From Uranotaenia lowii (taxonomy: Eukaryota; Arthropoda; Insecta; Diptera; Culicidae), in the NCBI RefSeq assembly GCF_029784155.1, contig NC_073692.1, positions 329,363,920 through 329,427,919 of the forward strand: a DNA stretch of 64,000 nucleotides, written 5' to 3'. The position numbers and the translations under genes are program-made. The notes below the pieces were generated by a model. That model saw only the letters and a program-made list of their open reading frames with translations. It did no database searches and had not been told where the DNA came from. Positions within the stretch are counted from its first letter, which is position 1, and every line of letters starts with the position of its first letter. Positions 24,430-35,205 of the stretch are shown here, in pieces.

Positions 24430-26955
24430 GATCTTCCAGGCCGTGGTAAAAAGCCTCCACTGTTGGCGATCCAGAGCCAGCGTCTTCACTGGGTCCAGTC
24501 AAGATTCTCGTCTAAAGTTCGTATTTCGGCGGCAATGCTTTGTCGCCACGAGTTTCTGGGTCTGCCTCTTTTTCGATTTCCTTCTGGATTCCATTCAAGC
24601 GCCACTCTGCAAATCTCTTTTCAACTTTTCGCAGCGTGTGCCCAATCCATCTCCACTTACGTTCCCGAATCTCGATTTCTAGCGCCCTTCGATTACACCG
24701 GCGATGAAGTTCCTTATTAAAGATCCAGTTGCTAGGCCACCAAGCGCGGATGATGTTACGCAGGTAGCGATTCACAAAAACTTGTAGTTTTCGCGTCGTT
24801 TCCGCATATGTGCACAACATTTCACTCCCTTACAACAATACGGATTTGACGTTTTAGTTGAAGATTCAGATTTTTGCTCGTAGAGAGATCTGGTGTGACC
24901 GTCAGATGTTCCGAAGACTCGCAAACGCGAATCGGGCCCTTCCGATCCGGGTTTCGATGTCTTTCCTGGTACCAACATCAAGCGTTACCTGGCTTCATAG
25001 ATATTGGAAGCACTCCACTTTCTCAACCTGTTGCCCAGCTACCATGAAACTGGAGGGATTACCTGTGTTGATCCCCATCGACATTGACTTTGAGACCTGC
25101 TGCCTTGGAAAATTCGATGAGGTCGTCAAGTTTGCTCTGCATGTCTCGTTGTCTTTGGGCGAGCAAAACAATATCGTCAGCCAGGTCAAGGTCGTTCAGT
25201 TGCTCCATTGTTGAAGGATTCCATGGCAATCGTCTGTTCGGCGCACAGTTGATCGATCCAGTCAGAATCTCATCCATTAAGATGAGAAAAAGGAGCGGTC
25301 ATAAGATACATCCCTATCTCACTCCAACAGTTACCGGGATTGGATTAGACAAAACAACTTCGTGTAAGACCTTGCAAGAAAATGCCTCGTTCTGTGCTTG
25401 ATGAGATGGACTAGTTTCTCTGAGACTTCTCGTCGCCTTAGAGCCGCCCAGATGTTTTCATGGTTAAGTCGGTCGAATGCTTTTTTGAAATCAACGAACA
25501 CCAGCAGAAGAAAGTCCTGGAATTCGTTGATTTGTTTCAGTATGATGCATAGCGTTGTGCTGTGGTCCACACATGATCGTCCGTCCGGATCGGAATCCAG
25601 CTTGTTGCCGTCGAAGTGTAGCGTCGATTTTCTCCTGGAGCCTGTTCAGGATCATTTTGCAGAGTACTTTGAGGGTTGTACAGATCAACGTTATGCCTCG
25701 CCATTTGCCGCAATCTGTCAGGTCTCCTTTCTTTGGGACCTTTAAGAGGATACCCTGCATCCAGTCGGCCGGGAATGTTGGAGTATTCCAGATGTCAGCG
25801 AAAAGGCGGTGCAACATTTCTGCTGACAAGGCAGGGTCGGCTTAGAGCATCTCAGCAGGAACGCAATCAATTCCTTTGATTGTCTTAGATTGCCGCTTCT
25901 ATTTCAGCCAGCGAAGGCGCTTCCGAGTTGACGTCATTAATGCGACTTACTGTGGGCGCTTCGAACTGCGGGTTCTGATGGCCATCGCTATTCGTGACTC
26001 GGAAGAGTTGTTCAAAAAACTCAGTCCAACGCTTGAGCTCCAACGCTCGGTTCGATCTGTCAACAGCTGCCTTGCTCGGTCTTTCAGCGGCATTCTTGCA
26101 TTAGTCCTTGCACCACTAAAGTAGCAAGAAATTTCATAAAGTAATCGGATATCTCCAATGGCAGTGGCTCTTTCTCCTTCTTCGGCTAAGGTGTTTGTCC
26201 AGACCTTCTTGTCTTGTCTACAAGCTCGTTTAACTACCTTTTTAAGCTCCACGTATCGTAAGCGGGTGGCTTCTTTGGATGCCCCCTTACATGCCTGCTC
26301 AATTCCGATTTTTGCCTTTCTCCCATTTTCGACCATCCTCCAAGTTTCATTCGACATCCATTCACTTTTTCTTCCACAAACTATACCGAGAGTACCATGG
26401 CTCGTCGTGATAAAGGCATTCCACACCACTGTTCCTCGACTGTTCCGTCTGTCGGTAATTCCGAGGCTCGGAATTCTAGCTGTTCATCGTATCTCCTTTT
26501 CACCTCTGGATTCTCCTGAAGGTCCTGATTGTCGGAGCCAATCTTTGCGTTGAAGTCGCCCAAATGGATTTGAGTGTCACCCTTCGGAATTTTCTCTACC
26601 ACGCTGTTCAGTTGACTGTAGAACTGCTCTTTCTTCTGCAGCAACGTCAATTGGCGCATAATACTGGACCGTTGTAAGGTTTCTAACCCGTATTCTTAAT
26701 CTGGCTACGATTATTCTTTCGTGTATCGGTTTCCATCTTATGAGAGCCGCATGGGCCTGCGGGCTTAATAGGAAACCAACTCATCTTTCCCAAGTAGCGT
26801 GTTTTCCTCGTATGCCAGAGTAAAGCAGGACTTGCTCGGACTATGTCTTGTGTTCTCCAGTGTTAGGCCAACGGACTTCGCTCAGTCCTAGAATTTCAAG
26901 CTTGAGGCGGCTAGCTTCTCTAGCAAGATGAGCCAGCTTGCCAAACCAAATTATA
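24430..26955 (-). pseudogene. Decayed RTE-like non-LTR retrotransposon (endonuclease and reverse transcriptase)
   Basis: Reading leftward, pieces of one ORF2 appear in order. An AP-endonuclease start lies near 26950 (LKLEILGLSEVRW). A later endonuclease part lies at 26560-26660 (IHLGDFNAKIGSDN). A linker lies at 25950-26380, then the RT palm and fingers (GKWRGITL near 25720, QAGFRSGRT near 25590, FVDFKKAFDRLN near 25480). The catalytic box LADDIVLLAQ is near 25180, and the tail RKWRWIGHTLRK is near 24650. The pieces switch frames several times. The usual GVRQGCILSPLL motif near 25300 has stops at the Gln and Ser codons. RT motifs and the WIGHTLRK tail fit the RTE/SR2-type group. It lies between genes A and B and cannot encode a working protein. 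Confidence 0.85.
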
Positions 26956-27600
26956 TCTGGCCCTTTTACCAAGTTTGATGAACTAAAACTATACGATTTC
27001 CCAGAACCCGAAAATATTGGCCTACCTTAACTGGGTGATCGAAATCAATCTCAGCCTGTGAATAGGTTGATAGCCTAGACAACTATTTCCGGCTTGCTAC
27101 TCTCGCATCCTTTTTACGCCCACCACGATTTACCACAACCTGGACGAACTGCCGAGATCTGCCACCATTTGGTAATATCTGCCACCCTTATTGCCGAAAA
27201 TTCCACTGAACCGCTCCTCTCACATCCTAAGATCACACGCACACAAGGAAATTCTGTAAGGTTAGGAGAAAAAACATCTAAAAGTGTAATTCAGCTTTGC
27301 CCAATCGTTTTGAAAAGAAATCTGATTTGCCCATAAGATCCACGAACCGACCTTGGGATCTCCATTATCACACGTTCAAGCTCAGCCAATCAAAGGAAGG
27401 CCTTGTGTGTCCACCCTCCTCTGAGTCTCCAGAGTAACGACCAGGGACTCGAGGGCTTAGGGTTGATCCCTTCTGGATCTGGCAGTCCCAAATACGGCAA
27501 GCTGCTCAATTTGTTCAAAATAATCTTATAATGTTACCTTCTTTTCTTAGTATAAATTAAAAACGAAATAATTTTTTTAAACTTATATATTTGGTGGAAA
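26956..27600. other. Probable 5' part of the RTE relic and spacer
   Basis: GC-richer than the surroundings and without an open gene. On the minus strand the part up to about 27490 could be the 5' leader of the RTE-like element, since its endonuclease begins just left of here. No promoter or RNA gene is visible. Confidence 0.35.
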
Positions 27601-27669
27601 ATTAAATTATTTTAAGTCTAAGACTATGACTAAAATATTGCTTTAAACCAAATTCGAACCATCAACTCG

Positions 27670-28480
27670 CTAGTGTTTATGGTCGTGTTTGTGGTACTTC
27701 TTGGTGATCAGCAGCTTGATTGGCACGTGCTTCTCCACAATAACTGGCTTCTCAACATACACAGGATATGACTTTTCAACATGCACTGGAAAGGGTTTGG
27801 GAACCTCGATAACCTTAACATGATGATGATGGTGATGATGGTGATTATGCTCGTGCTCTTCGGTATGCGTTTTGTGACCTCCATCATGTCCGTCATCATG
27901 TCCTCCATCACGACCTGTTTCATGACCTCCATCCTGTTCTACTTCGTAGCTCTCATCGCCCTGCCACTCCTTCTGCGAATGTTCCTTCTCGTTGGATTCC
28001 TTACTGTGACTGCTGAACCCGTGCAGCGATCGAGATGTTCCAAAGGACATTGGCTTCCAGGCATCCTGGTGACCCTGATTACCCTCATAGCTTCCTTCGC
28101 TGTGCCATTCGTGCACTGCCGGCACTGACACTCGTATCTTCTGCATGTGTTGAGAATGATCCTGTGTTAGTTGATACTGTTGTTGTTGTGGTTGATGTTG
28201 TTCAGCATCGTGACCTGAGTTCCAGGCTCCAGAGAACGATCGTTCCTGGATTCCTGGACCACCATAAAATCCACCCTTGAATCCAGTATACTGCCATAAA
28301 TTTCGATTGCCTACTGCTTTACTCCTTTGATCGACTGCGGCAGAGTCAACAGCAACGCCAGCGACTATGGCAAGCACCAATGTTGATAGAATGGTCTGGG
28401 AGAAAAAAAGAACAATTAATCTACTTTTTCATTACCAGAGCAAATTAGAATTTAAGTTGTCGATTCAAACTCACCTGCAT
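27670..28480 (-). CDS. Secreted histidine-rich protein, paralogue B
   Basis: Exon 1 is 28475-28480 (Met-Gln, donor GTGAGT). Exon 2 is 28395 down to 27670, after a tctcccag acceptor, and ends in TAG. The product is 243 residues. It starts with signal peptide [20 protein letters not shown], then GNRNLWQY in place of the usual GKRDLWQY, so the KR pair is changed to NR here. The middle carries [16 protein letters not shown] and then Gly-His repeats ([14 protein letters not shown]). An eight-His run precedes [20 protein letters not shown]. It is the closest relative of C and D. Loss of the dibasic site in one paralogue is a point to weigh when judging whether KR is processed. Confidence 0.87.
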
Positions 28481-28540
28481 TGTATTGCTCCCTGGACTAA
28501 GAAAATAGGAATGCACACTGGAACAACGACGGAATGGAAC

Positions 28541-28575
28541 TGATGCTGTCCAGTGAGTAAGACCTTGATTTTATA
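28541..28575 (-). promoter_or_regulatory. Core promoter of histidine-rich gene B
   Basis: On the minus strand TATAAAA occupies 28575-28569. The initiator cagcatcagt places its A at about 28541, and the shared leader cgtcgttgttccagtgtgca follows. The layout matches genes A, C, D and E. Confidence 0.75.
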
Positions 28576-28679
28576 AGCGACATAAAAGATCACTTGCAAA
28601 CATCTTCTTAGCAACGATTGAGATTCTACGGTAGTTAAACCAAGTTAAATCATGGTACAAACCACTAAACAAGTAGGGT

Positions 28680-29660
28680 AGGTTCCCAGTAGCTGTGAGC
28701 AACACCCAAAAATGATCAATTTTCTCGCATGAACTGGAAAACCCCAAGCAATTTCGATGCCTCCACGGTTTAAGCTTAAGTAGTTTAGTGGGTGTAACTT
28801 CTAAGAAAAAAAAACTATTGTGTACAATTTTGTGTATCTAATAATGTATGGTTTTTTTTTTGGAAACCTGAGTATTTATCAAATAAAATGTTTCCTACGA
28901 TGCTTCAGAGTAAAAGTAGGTAATGAAGAGACAGCTTGTGCAAAATTAATCAGCCTCATGTGGTGCGTAGGTAATCGATTCATACTCATTACTCGCAATT
29001 ATTGATCATTGGTTCCTTTAAACCTAGCCGACCGGCTCGTGGCAAAGTTTTAAATCGGTTAATCTTGGTTATTTAAATGACACAAAACATGATCAGTTAC
29101 CGAGCCAAAAATTTGCCCGCGTACGCCGAGAAGCTTAGCGAATGGGCATTAGGAAAGCTACACCAAATTTTCGGGTTGCTGCAGCTTACGGTAGGGTTTA
29201 CTAAACGTTCACTTTCGTTGTTTCCCGCCTCAGATCGTCTCCGTTGACCGATCTCTGGTGAAAGGCCCGCAACCATTGAAGCATGACAAACAAATCTGCC
29301 AGCTGAAGCTGGGTTAAAAATATTAGATTCATCTATACAACTGATCAGACTGTACTTTTAAATTCCTTAATAGATAAATGTAACTTTACAATTTCAAATT
29401 TGAATACTCTCATCTCAAAGATTCTCGGAGATTTTTTTTTTTATAAAATCATCAGAAAAACAATTCAAATTAAATTAAAAACTGTTATTTTTGGGGTTGA
29501 AAAGAAAAAAAAAATCATCAATTCTGGTAGTGGCTCAAAGTGATCAGAAACGTATGCTGTTCGTAGTTCATAGATGCAACTTTTGGGGGTTTGTGCGATG
29601 CTTTAACTACCGCAAAGCCCAAACCTTGGGTCGGTGAGATGCTTGCGAATTCCCTTTATG
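28680..29660. other. Intergenic region between B and C
   Basis: This is the divergent spacer between genes B (minus) and C (plus). I see no gene. The phrase aggttcccagtagctgtgag near 28680 recalls the GGGGAA-ended elements but lacks their ends. Confidence 0.4.
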
Positions 29661-29665
29661 TCTCT

Positions 29666-29703
29666 TATAAAAACCAAGGTCTAACTGACTGGACAGCATC
29701 AGT
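29666..29703 (+). promoter_or_regulatory. Core promoter of histidine-rich gene C
   Basis: TATAAAAA starts at 29666, cagcatcagt has its initiator A at 29701, and the leader cgtcgttgttccagtgtaca follows. Spacing and sequence match the other four paralogues. Confidence 0.75.
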
Positions 29704-29761
29704 CCCATTTCGTCGTTGTTCCAGTGTACATTTCAATTTTTTTAGTCCAGGGAGCAATACA

Positions 29762-30551
29762 ATGCAGGTGAGTTTAAACTGACTTAAGACTATTTGGATG
29801 CACTGATCAAACCAAAAAAACCTTTTTTCTCTTTCAGACCGTTCTATCATTATTCGTGCTTACCACCGTTGCTGGCGTAGCTGTTGACTCTGCCGCAGTC
29901 GATCCTGGGAGTAAAGCAGTGGGCAAACGAGATCTATGGCAATACTCTGGAAATTTCGGTGGTTTTTACGGGAGTCCAGGAATCCAAGAACGATCGTTCT
30001 CTGGAGCCTGGAACTCAGGTCACGGTGCTGAACAACATCAACCACAACAGCACCAACAACACTACGACATTGGCCAAGATCAATCCCAACACATGCAGCA
30101 GATTCGAGTGTCAGTGCCGGCAGTTCATGAATGGCACAACGAAGGTGGATATGGAGGGTACCAGGGTCACCAGGATGTCTGGAAGCCAACGTCCTTCGGA
30201 ACAGCTCGATCGCTGCACGGAATCAGCACTCACAGTAAGGAATCCAACGAGAAAGAACATTCGCAGAAGGAATGGCACGGCGATGAGAGCTACGAAATTG
30301 TGAAAGACGGAGGTCATGAAGCAGGTCGTGATGGAGGACACGATGGAGGTCACGAAACTCACATTGAAGAGCACGAGCATGCCCACCACCATCATCATCA
30401 TAATCATGTTAAGGTTATCGAGGTTCCCAAACCTTTCCCGGTGCATGTGGAAAAGCCCTATCCAGTGTATGTTGAGAAGCCAGTTATTGTGGAAAAGCAC
30501 GTGCCAATCAAGCTTCTGATCACCAAGAAGTATCACGACCACAAACACTGA
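29762..30551 (+). CDS. Secreted histidine-rich protein, paralogue C
   Basis: Exon 1 (29762-29767) codes Met-Gln. Exon 2 (29838-30551) follows the acceptor ttctctttcag and ends in TGA. The product is 239 residues: signal peptide [28 protein letters not shown], a Gly/Tyr stretch, [16 protein letters not shown], a Gln/His stretch, [18 protein letters not shown], a His run with one Asn, then [20 protein letters not shown] and the Val-Glu-Lys repeats ending in [14 protein letters not shown] lies at 30630. The conserved blocks at both ends with a variable middle suggest selection on the secreted N-terminus and the Pro/Val tail. Function is unknown. Confidence 0.87.
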
Positions 30552-30871
30552 TGGCTAGATACTTGCGATTAAGTTAAGGGATGAATGTAAGTCTGAGTCA
30601 TAGTGTTTAAGTAAGTTAAAGTCCTTCAAAATAAAACTTTTTATAAAATTTTGCAAATTTTACTTAAGTTTTGACAAACATATTTGAAATAGTTTTTTAT
30701 AATTCAAAAGACGTTCTCAATCGTTTTATATGATAACAACTTCAAATACACCAGTTTTATTTTGGGTGTTTTTTTTAAACATGCTGGCCAAACACACTTG
30801 TCCATACCTTAAAGCTCGATTTATTACCTAGCTTAACCCATAGAAGAGGTTTCAAAATCCAATGCCTATTT

Positions 30872-31364
30872 AAAAGTATACTATACCAAAGATGATATGA
30901 TTGGAAAAAAAACTACGGGCATATTCAAAGAGTCGAGCTTCCAAATTAAATGATGCATGACCTCTACATTCAAGCGAAACAAGAAAAACATTTTATGGGA
31001 TTTGCATCCTATTCGTTAATTCATCCCAAATAATAAAATATAATGAGAATCGAACTCACTGCAACATCTCATCTCGGCTTGCCTGTCCATTTTCTTACCC
31101 AGTGCACAATTTGAGTCGGTTATCATACGAAAGTTTATTGTCATTGTCCTTTTGTCACCGCCGATTACGTGGCCCGTTTTCCATTTGTTAGGGATGAGTC
31201 ATTCGATAGGATAAAAATCAACAACAAAAAGTGTCCCGTTTGGCCAGTGTATTTTTTTATTATTCTTTGTTTTTGATGGAAAAATCATGAGAGTGGGAGG
31301 GGAATAGGATAGGAATGGGTAACAAAAAACTGTTTTCAATTTCCGCCCGGTTTACATACACATG
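30872..31364. repeat. Dispersed repeat family R1, copy 2
   Basis: It matches 20268-20643 over most of its length with small insertions. It includes tacattcaagcgaaac, aaaaacattttatggga, and the minus-strand tRNA-like block near 31047-31125 (gagttcgattct). It lies just downstream of gene C. Confidence 0.7.
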
Positions 31365-31522
31365 CACAACTCATTTTGGCTTGTAGTTTTTTTGCCGTAG
31401 GTTGGAAACAAATATTGTTTTTTTTTTCTTATAACGGTTGATATACACACACAACACAACACTACATCATTCATCAATTTTCTTGCTGGCTGATAGTTGT
31501 GATAGGTTATGGGATATTGCAG

Positions 31523-31600
31523 ATTAACGCCGGTCCGGCATAGAATCTTACACCGATAGTTCCACCTTTAACAAAGTTCATTATTGGAGTAGAATCGGAT
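31523..31600. repeat. Short dispersed repeat R2, copy 1
   Basis: The phrase gccggtccggcat, followed by aatcttacaccgatagttcc and ttcattattgg, matches 38178-38240 (ctggtccggcat, aatcttataccaataattcc, ttcattatt). It is a dispersed repeat fragment without coding content. Confidence 0.55.
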
Positions 31601-31627
31601 TCATGTGATTGGTCATAAAAATAAATA

Positions 31628-32547
31628 GGGGAAGAGGGGTCATAATGCCCACGTTAAGAAGAAAGTCTTGTTTTAGAATCCATTTGAAAAGATTAACTTT
31701 AATTTTCGATCGTGTTTGGAAGTTTGGTTTATTTTTTGTCTCAATCTGATAGTTAGAATAACTGAAGGGTCAAAAAGGTCAAATTCAATGAAGTTTGAAG
31801 AGTAGGTTGAAAATTGGATTTCAGATTCAGTAGGGGCATAATGCACAAATGTGGGTACCCAATCGCGCCGTTTAACGTTTAATAAGTGCTTATTTATCCA
31901 AGTGTCTCCGAAAGTGTTTGCCAGGTAAAAACACTTCTCTTCTACTTCACAGATGGAAAATGTATTGCTAGGCGCAGTGCTGCCAGATATACTGAAATTC
32001 TTGTGAATAGTTAATTAAATCTGTATTAAATTTAGGAATTTTTAATACATTCGTTTGTATTCAAGTTATGTTTTCCAATACAACTTATAAATATCATTAA
32101 AATTGTTGTAATAAAACTGCATATAAATTTAAACAAATATGAAACATGCTTAAAGATAAACGGACATGGCGCGTTTTGCCCTACCCAGACATGTTTTTTA
32201 AAAATTGTTCAAAATAACAGAAAAAATAATTAAATAAGGAAATTTTTCGTTTTGTGATGATTTTCAAGATGTTCATCATTGTAACAGATGTCAGGTATTT
32301 TTTTCGTCGATAGATGCCGTAATTCCTTAAGAAAGTCAAGGCACAAATTGCAAGGAATATGGCTTGAAAAGTATTTTTGCATTTTTGCAGGGATTTATCG
32401 CATATTTGATGCTAATTTTTTGTACAAAAGGTTTCTACTGTTAATTAGTAGGGAATAGCGTACCGAATTCTTAAAATAAGTGTATATCTAGCTAGATATC
32501 GCAGTGGGGCGTTTTTCCCACACTTGGCATTATACCCCCAGTTCCCC
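31628..32547. mobile_element. TA-flanked non-autonomous element with GGGGAA termini, copy 2
   Basis: The left end is TA-GGGGAAGAGGGGTCATAAT and the right end is ccccagTTCCCC-TA. The ends are inverted over AGGGGAA and again over the ATAATGCC word (ggcattata on the right). It is 920 bases with no protein frame. Confidence 0.7.
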
Positions 32548-33095
32548 TAAATTAAATTTCAGTTGAAATAAGCGTTAATCCGCTAATACAAACAAAATTC
32601 AACAATTAAAGCGCTACGTTGGAATTAACAAATAACTCGATCAAAACAAAAAAAAATATATATATAAAATTTTCTGAGGTTAACTTCAAAGAAAGTCATG
32701 TTTTAAAAATCCGTTGATTCAGTTCGATTTTTTTGTACTTGAGCCTAACCGACGCGGCAGAAGCTCAATGCGCATAATCTAAAAAGCTCGCAGTGGTTTT
32801 TGTAGTATTTTCTTCTAGGATACAGTTAGATGGCGTTTCAGGACTTTCAAACCGTCATGGTTTGAAGAGCAGACTTCGGGCTTCCCTGTACTTGCTTTTG
32901 CTATACCGGAAGGTCCTGAAACCTTAGGATCATGTAAGGCTTGGTCAAAAATCATCTGTCAAAATCCGACGGCGATTTTGATCCGGTATGTTCACATTTT
33001 CATATGTGATGAAAGAAATTAGAGAAACATGAACTATCAAAGAACGAAAGAACATAAGCCGTAAATATCATGAAAATTTCGAAAAAGATACAACG

Positions 33096-33169
33096 GCTCA
33101 CCGACAGGACTTGAACCTGCAATCTCCGCTTCGGTACAACGGCGCGTTAGCCAATTCCACCACGGTGAA
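33096..33169 (-). tRNA. tRNA-like gene, anticodon ACC (array copy 1)
   Basis: The minus strand folds as a full 74-nt cloverleaf. The acceptor stem is TTCACCG with CGGTGAG. There is an A box TGGTGGAATTGG, an anticodon stem CCGTT/AGCGG, loop GTACCGA with anticodon ACC, variable loop AGATT, and T arm GCAGG-TTCAAGT-CCTGT with a perfect B box GGTTCAAGTCC. The body resembles tRNA-Arg (the loop differs from an ACG loop by one anticodon base), yet ACC would read a glycine codon. It may be a pseudo-tRNA. No intron is present. Confidence 0.6.
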
Positions 33170-33596
33170 CGTGATGGAACCGGCGAACACGAGCAATCGA
33201 GCTCTGCCGATCAACTGCTGGACCTTCTATCGAAACACCATGTATATCCCGCATGTGATCTTTCCCTCTATTGATCTCTCTTGTTTCTCTAACCCCACCC
33301 ATCGACTCGGGATTTTAGCCGAACGAGCACATGGTCGATTGCTTCGGGTTTGCCGCAACTTACGGTCAGATGAAGAAGCAATCAGTGCCGCTCAAGGTTC
33401 CGAGCAGACCAGTTACACAGGGAGGTGTTGCTCTGTTGAAATCAATACTGATGTTATGAAATCGCTTGGTACATCTTTGTACCTGAAAATGATCACATTT
33501 TCATATGTGATGAAAGAAATTAGAGAAACATGAACTATCAAAGAACGAAAGAACATAAGCCGTAAATATCATGAAAATTTCGAAAAAGATACAACG

Positions 33597-33670
33597 GCTC
33601 ACCGACAGGACTTGAACCTGCAATCTCCGCTTCGGTACAACGGCGCGTTAGCCAATTCCACCACGGTGAA
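33597..33670 (-). tRNA. tRNA-like gene, anticodon ACC (array copy 2)
   Basis: Same sequence as the copy 501 bases to the left, in the second direct unit. All stems, the A and B boxes and the ACC anticodon are unchanged. Confidence 0.6.
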
Positions 33671-34097
33671 CGTGATGGAACCGGCGAACACGAGCAATCG
33701 AGCTCTGCCGATCAACTGCTGGACCTTCTATCGAAACACCATGTATATCCCGCATGTGATCTTTCCCTCTATTGATCTCTCTTGTTTCTCTAACCCCACC
33801 CATCGACTCGGGATTTTAGCCGAACGAGCACATGGTCGATTGCTTCGGGTTTGCCGCAACTTACGGTCAGATGAAGAAGCAATCAGTGCCGCTCAAGGTT
33901 CCGAGCAGACCAGTTACACAGGGAGGTGTTGCTCTGTTGAAATCAATACTGATGTTATGAAATCGCTTGGTACATCTTTGTACCTGAAAATGATCACATT
34001 TTCATATGTGATGAAAGAAATTAGAGAAACATGAACTATCAAAGAACGAAAGAACATAAGCCGTAAATATCATGAAAATTTCGAAAAAGATACAACG

Positions 34098-34146
34098 GCT
34101 CACCGACAGGACTTGAACCTGCAATCTCCGCTTCGGTACAACGGCG
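34098..34146 (-). pseudogene. Truncated tRNA-like copy (array copy 3)
   Basis: Only the 3' 49 nt remain, from about the base before the anticodon stem to the acceptor 3' strand. The copy is cut by the inversion junction at 34146/34147, so the A box and D arm are lost. Confidence 0.75.
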
Positions 34147-34275
34147 GTGGGGTTAGAGAAACAAGAGAGATCAATAGAGGGAAAGATCACATGCGGGATA
34201 TACATGGTGTTTCGATAGAAGGTCCAGCAGTTGATCGGCAGAGCTCGATTGCTCGTGTTCGCCGGTTCCATCACG

Positions 34276-34349
34276 TTCACCGTGGTGGAATTGGCTAACG
34301 CGCCGTTGTACCGAAGCGGAGATTGCAGGTTCAAGTCCTGTCGGTGAGC
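34276..34349 (+). tRNA. tRNA-like gene, anticodon ACC (inverted array copy)
   Basis: This is a full-length copy in the inverted segment, now on the plus strand, with anticodon ACC at 34310-34312. Stems and internal promoter boxes are the same as in the minus-strand copies. It shows that the inversion kept a complete gene. Confidence 0.6.
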
Positions 34350-34516
34350 CGTTGTATCTTTTTCGAAATTTTCATGATATTTACGGCTTATGTTCTTTCG
34401 TTCTTTGATAGTTCATGTTTCTCTAATTTCTTTCATCACATATGAAAATGTGATCATTTTCAGGTACAAAGATGTACCAAGCGATTTCATAACATCAGTA
34501 TTGAATCCGGTATGTT

Positions 34517-34899
34517 AAAATCTTTCGCAAATTTAGGGATACTACGTCGAGGAATTGTATCAGGGCGCAACTTGATGCACGATACAGTTGCGGTAAAAAA
34601 AAAATTAAATCGCTCAGAGCATCGTTCAAACTTTCAACTTTGCCATTTCTCTCATAGTTAATATTACTTCATGAAACTTTCACACAAGCTAGAAAAACTT
34701 ATGAACACTCCATTCAATGAGTTTTGAACATTTTGCGAGGACTAGGAAGAGAGATACCTCACAATGAGAATGCCTCACAATATTAGCTGTTACTTTGTCA
34801 AGTTTTACGTTTTCATCTCAAAATTTTGTGAAATTATGTAAAAAAGAAAGTTCTAGTATGTGGTCAAAGTTTATCAAAATTAATTAACGAAATCAAAAG
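34517..34899. other. Gene-free spacer
   Basis: AT-rich sequence between the tRNA-unit array and the LINE fragment. Nothing recognised. Confidence 0.45.
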
Positions 34900-35205
34900 T
34901 TGAAGCGGTTTGAATATCAGGTTGACTTCGGGAGCCCTTGGATGGTTATTGGTAATCGCCCAATAGGAGTCTGTCCAGACTTGGTGATTCATGGTTGTGC
35001 CATCGAAAAAATGCGTCAGGTCAAATATTTGGGAATACTAGTTGATGAGAAGCTAACTTTTGTAGCACATATTGACTATACAATCCAAAAAATAACCATG
35101 AAATTTGGCCTACTTTGCCAAATTAGTCAGTATATGATTTTCTGCTCAAAAGAAGTTTATGTAAAATCCGTGATCTTGGTCAGTGAAAAAGAGAATCGCG
35201 TATAA
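34900..35205 (+). pseudogene. Fragment of a non-LTR retrotransposon reverse transcriptase (C-terminal part)
   Basis: A 101-codon open stretch contains VKYLGILVDEKLTFVAHIDY, typical of the thumb region just after the catalytic core in non-LTR reverse transcriptases of the Jockey/R1/I group. The catalytic boxes upstream and the rest of ORF2 are missing, so this is a dead fragment. It is unrelated in sequence to the RTE relic and to the Jockey-like copy at the right edge. Confidence 0.65.

Larger units (their letters stand above)
32981..34516. repeat. Array of a tRNA-bearing 501-bp unit with 12-bp flanking direct repeats
   Basis: Two direct units (32992-33492 and 33493-33993) appear identical in my reading. 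A partial third runs to 34146. An inverted segment (34147-34504) then reads backward through the unit and across its start/end junction into 51 bases of the unit tail. ATCCGGTATGTT lies at 32981-32992 and again at 34505-34516, directly abutting both ends like a target duplication. Each full unit carries a tRNA-like gene. Open frames of 140 codons within the units are incidental. Confidence 0.9.

Noticed and set aside
24343..26553. Plus-strand frames over the RTE relic
   Set aside because: They are antisense to clear endonuclease and RT motifs on the minus strand.
33111..34034. Two identical 140-codon frames in the tRNA-bearing units
   Set aside because: They run antisense through the tRNA-like sequence, have no recognisable domain and are identical only because the 501-bp unit is duplicated.
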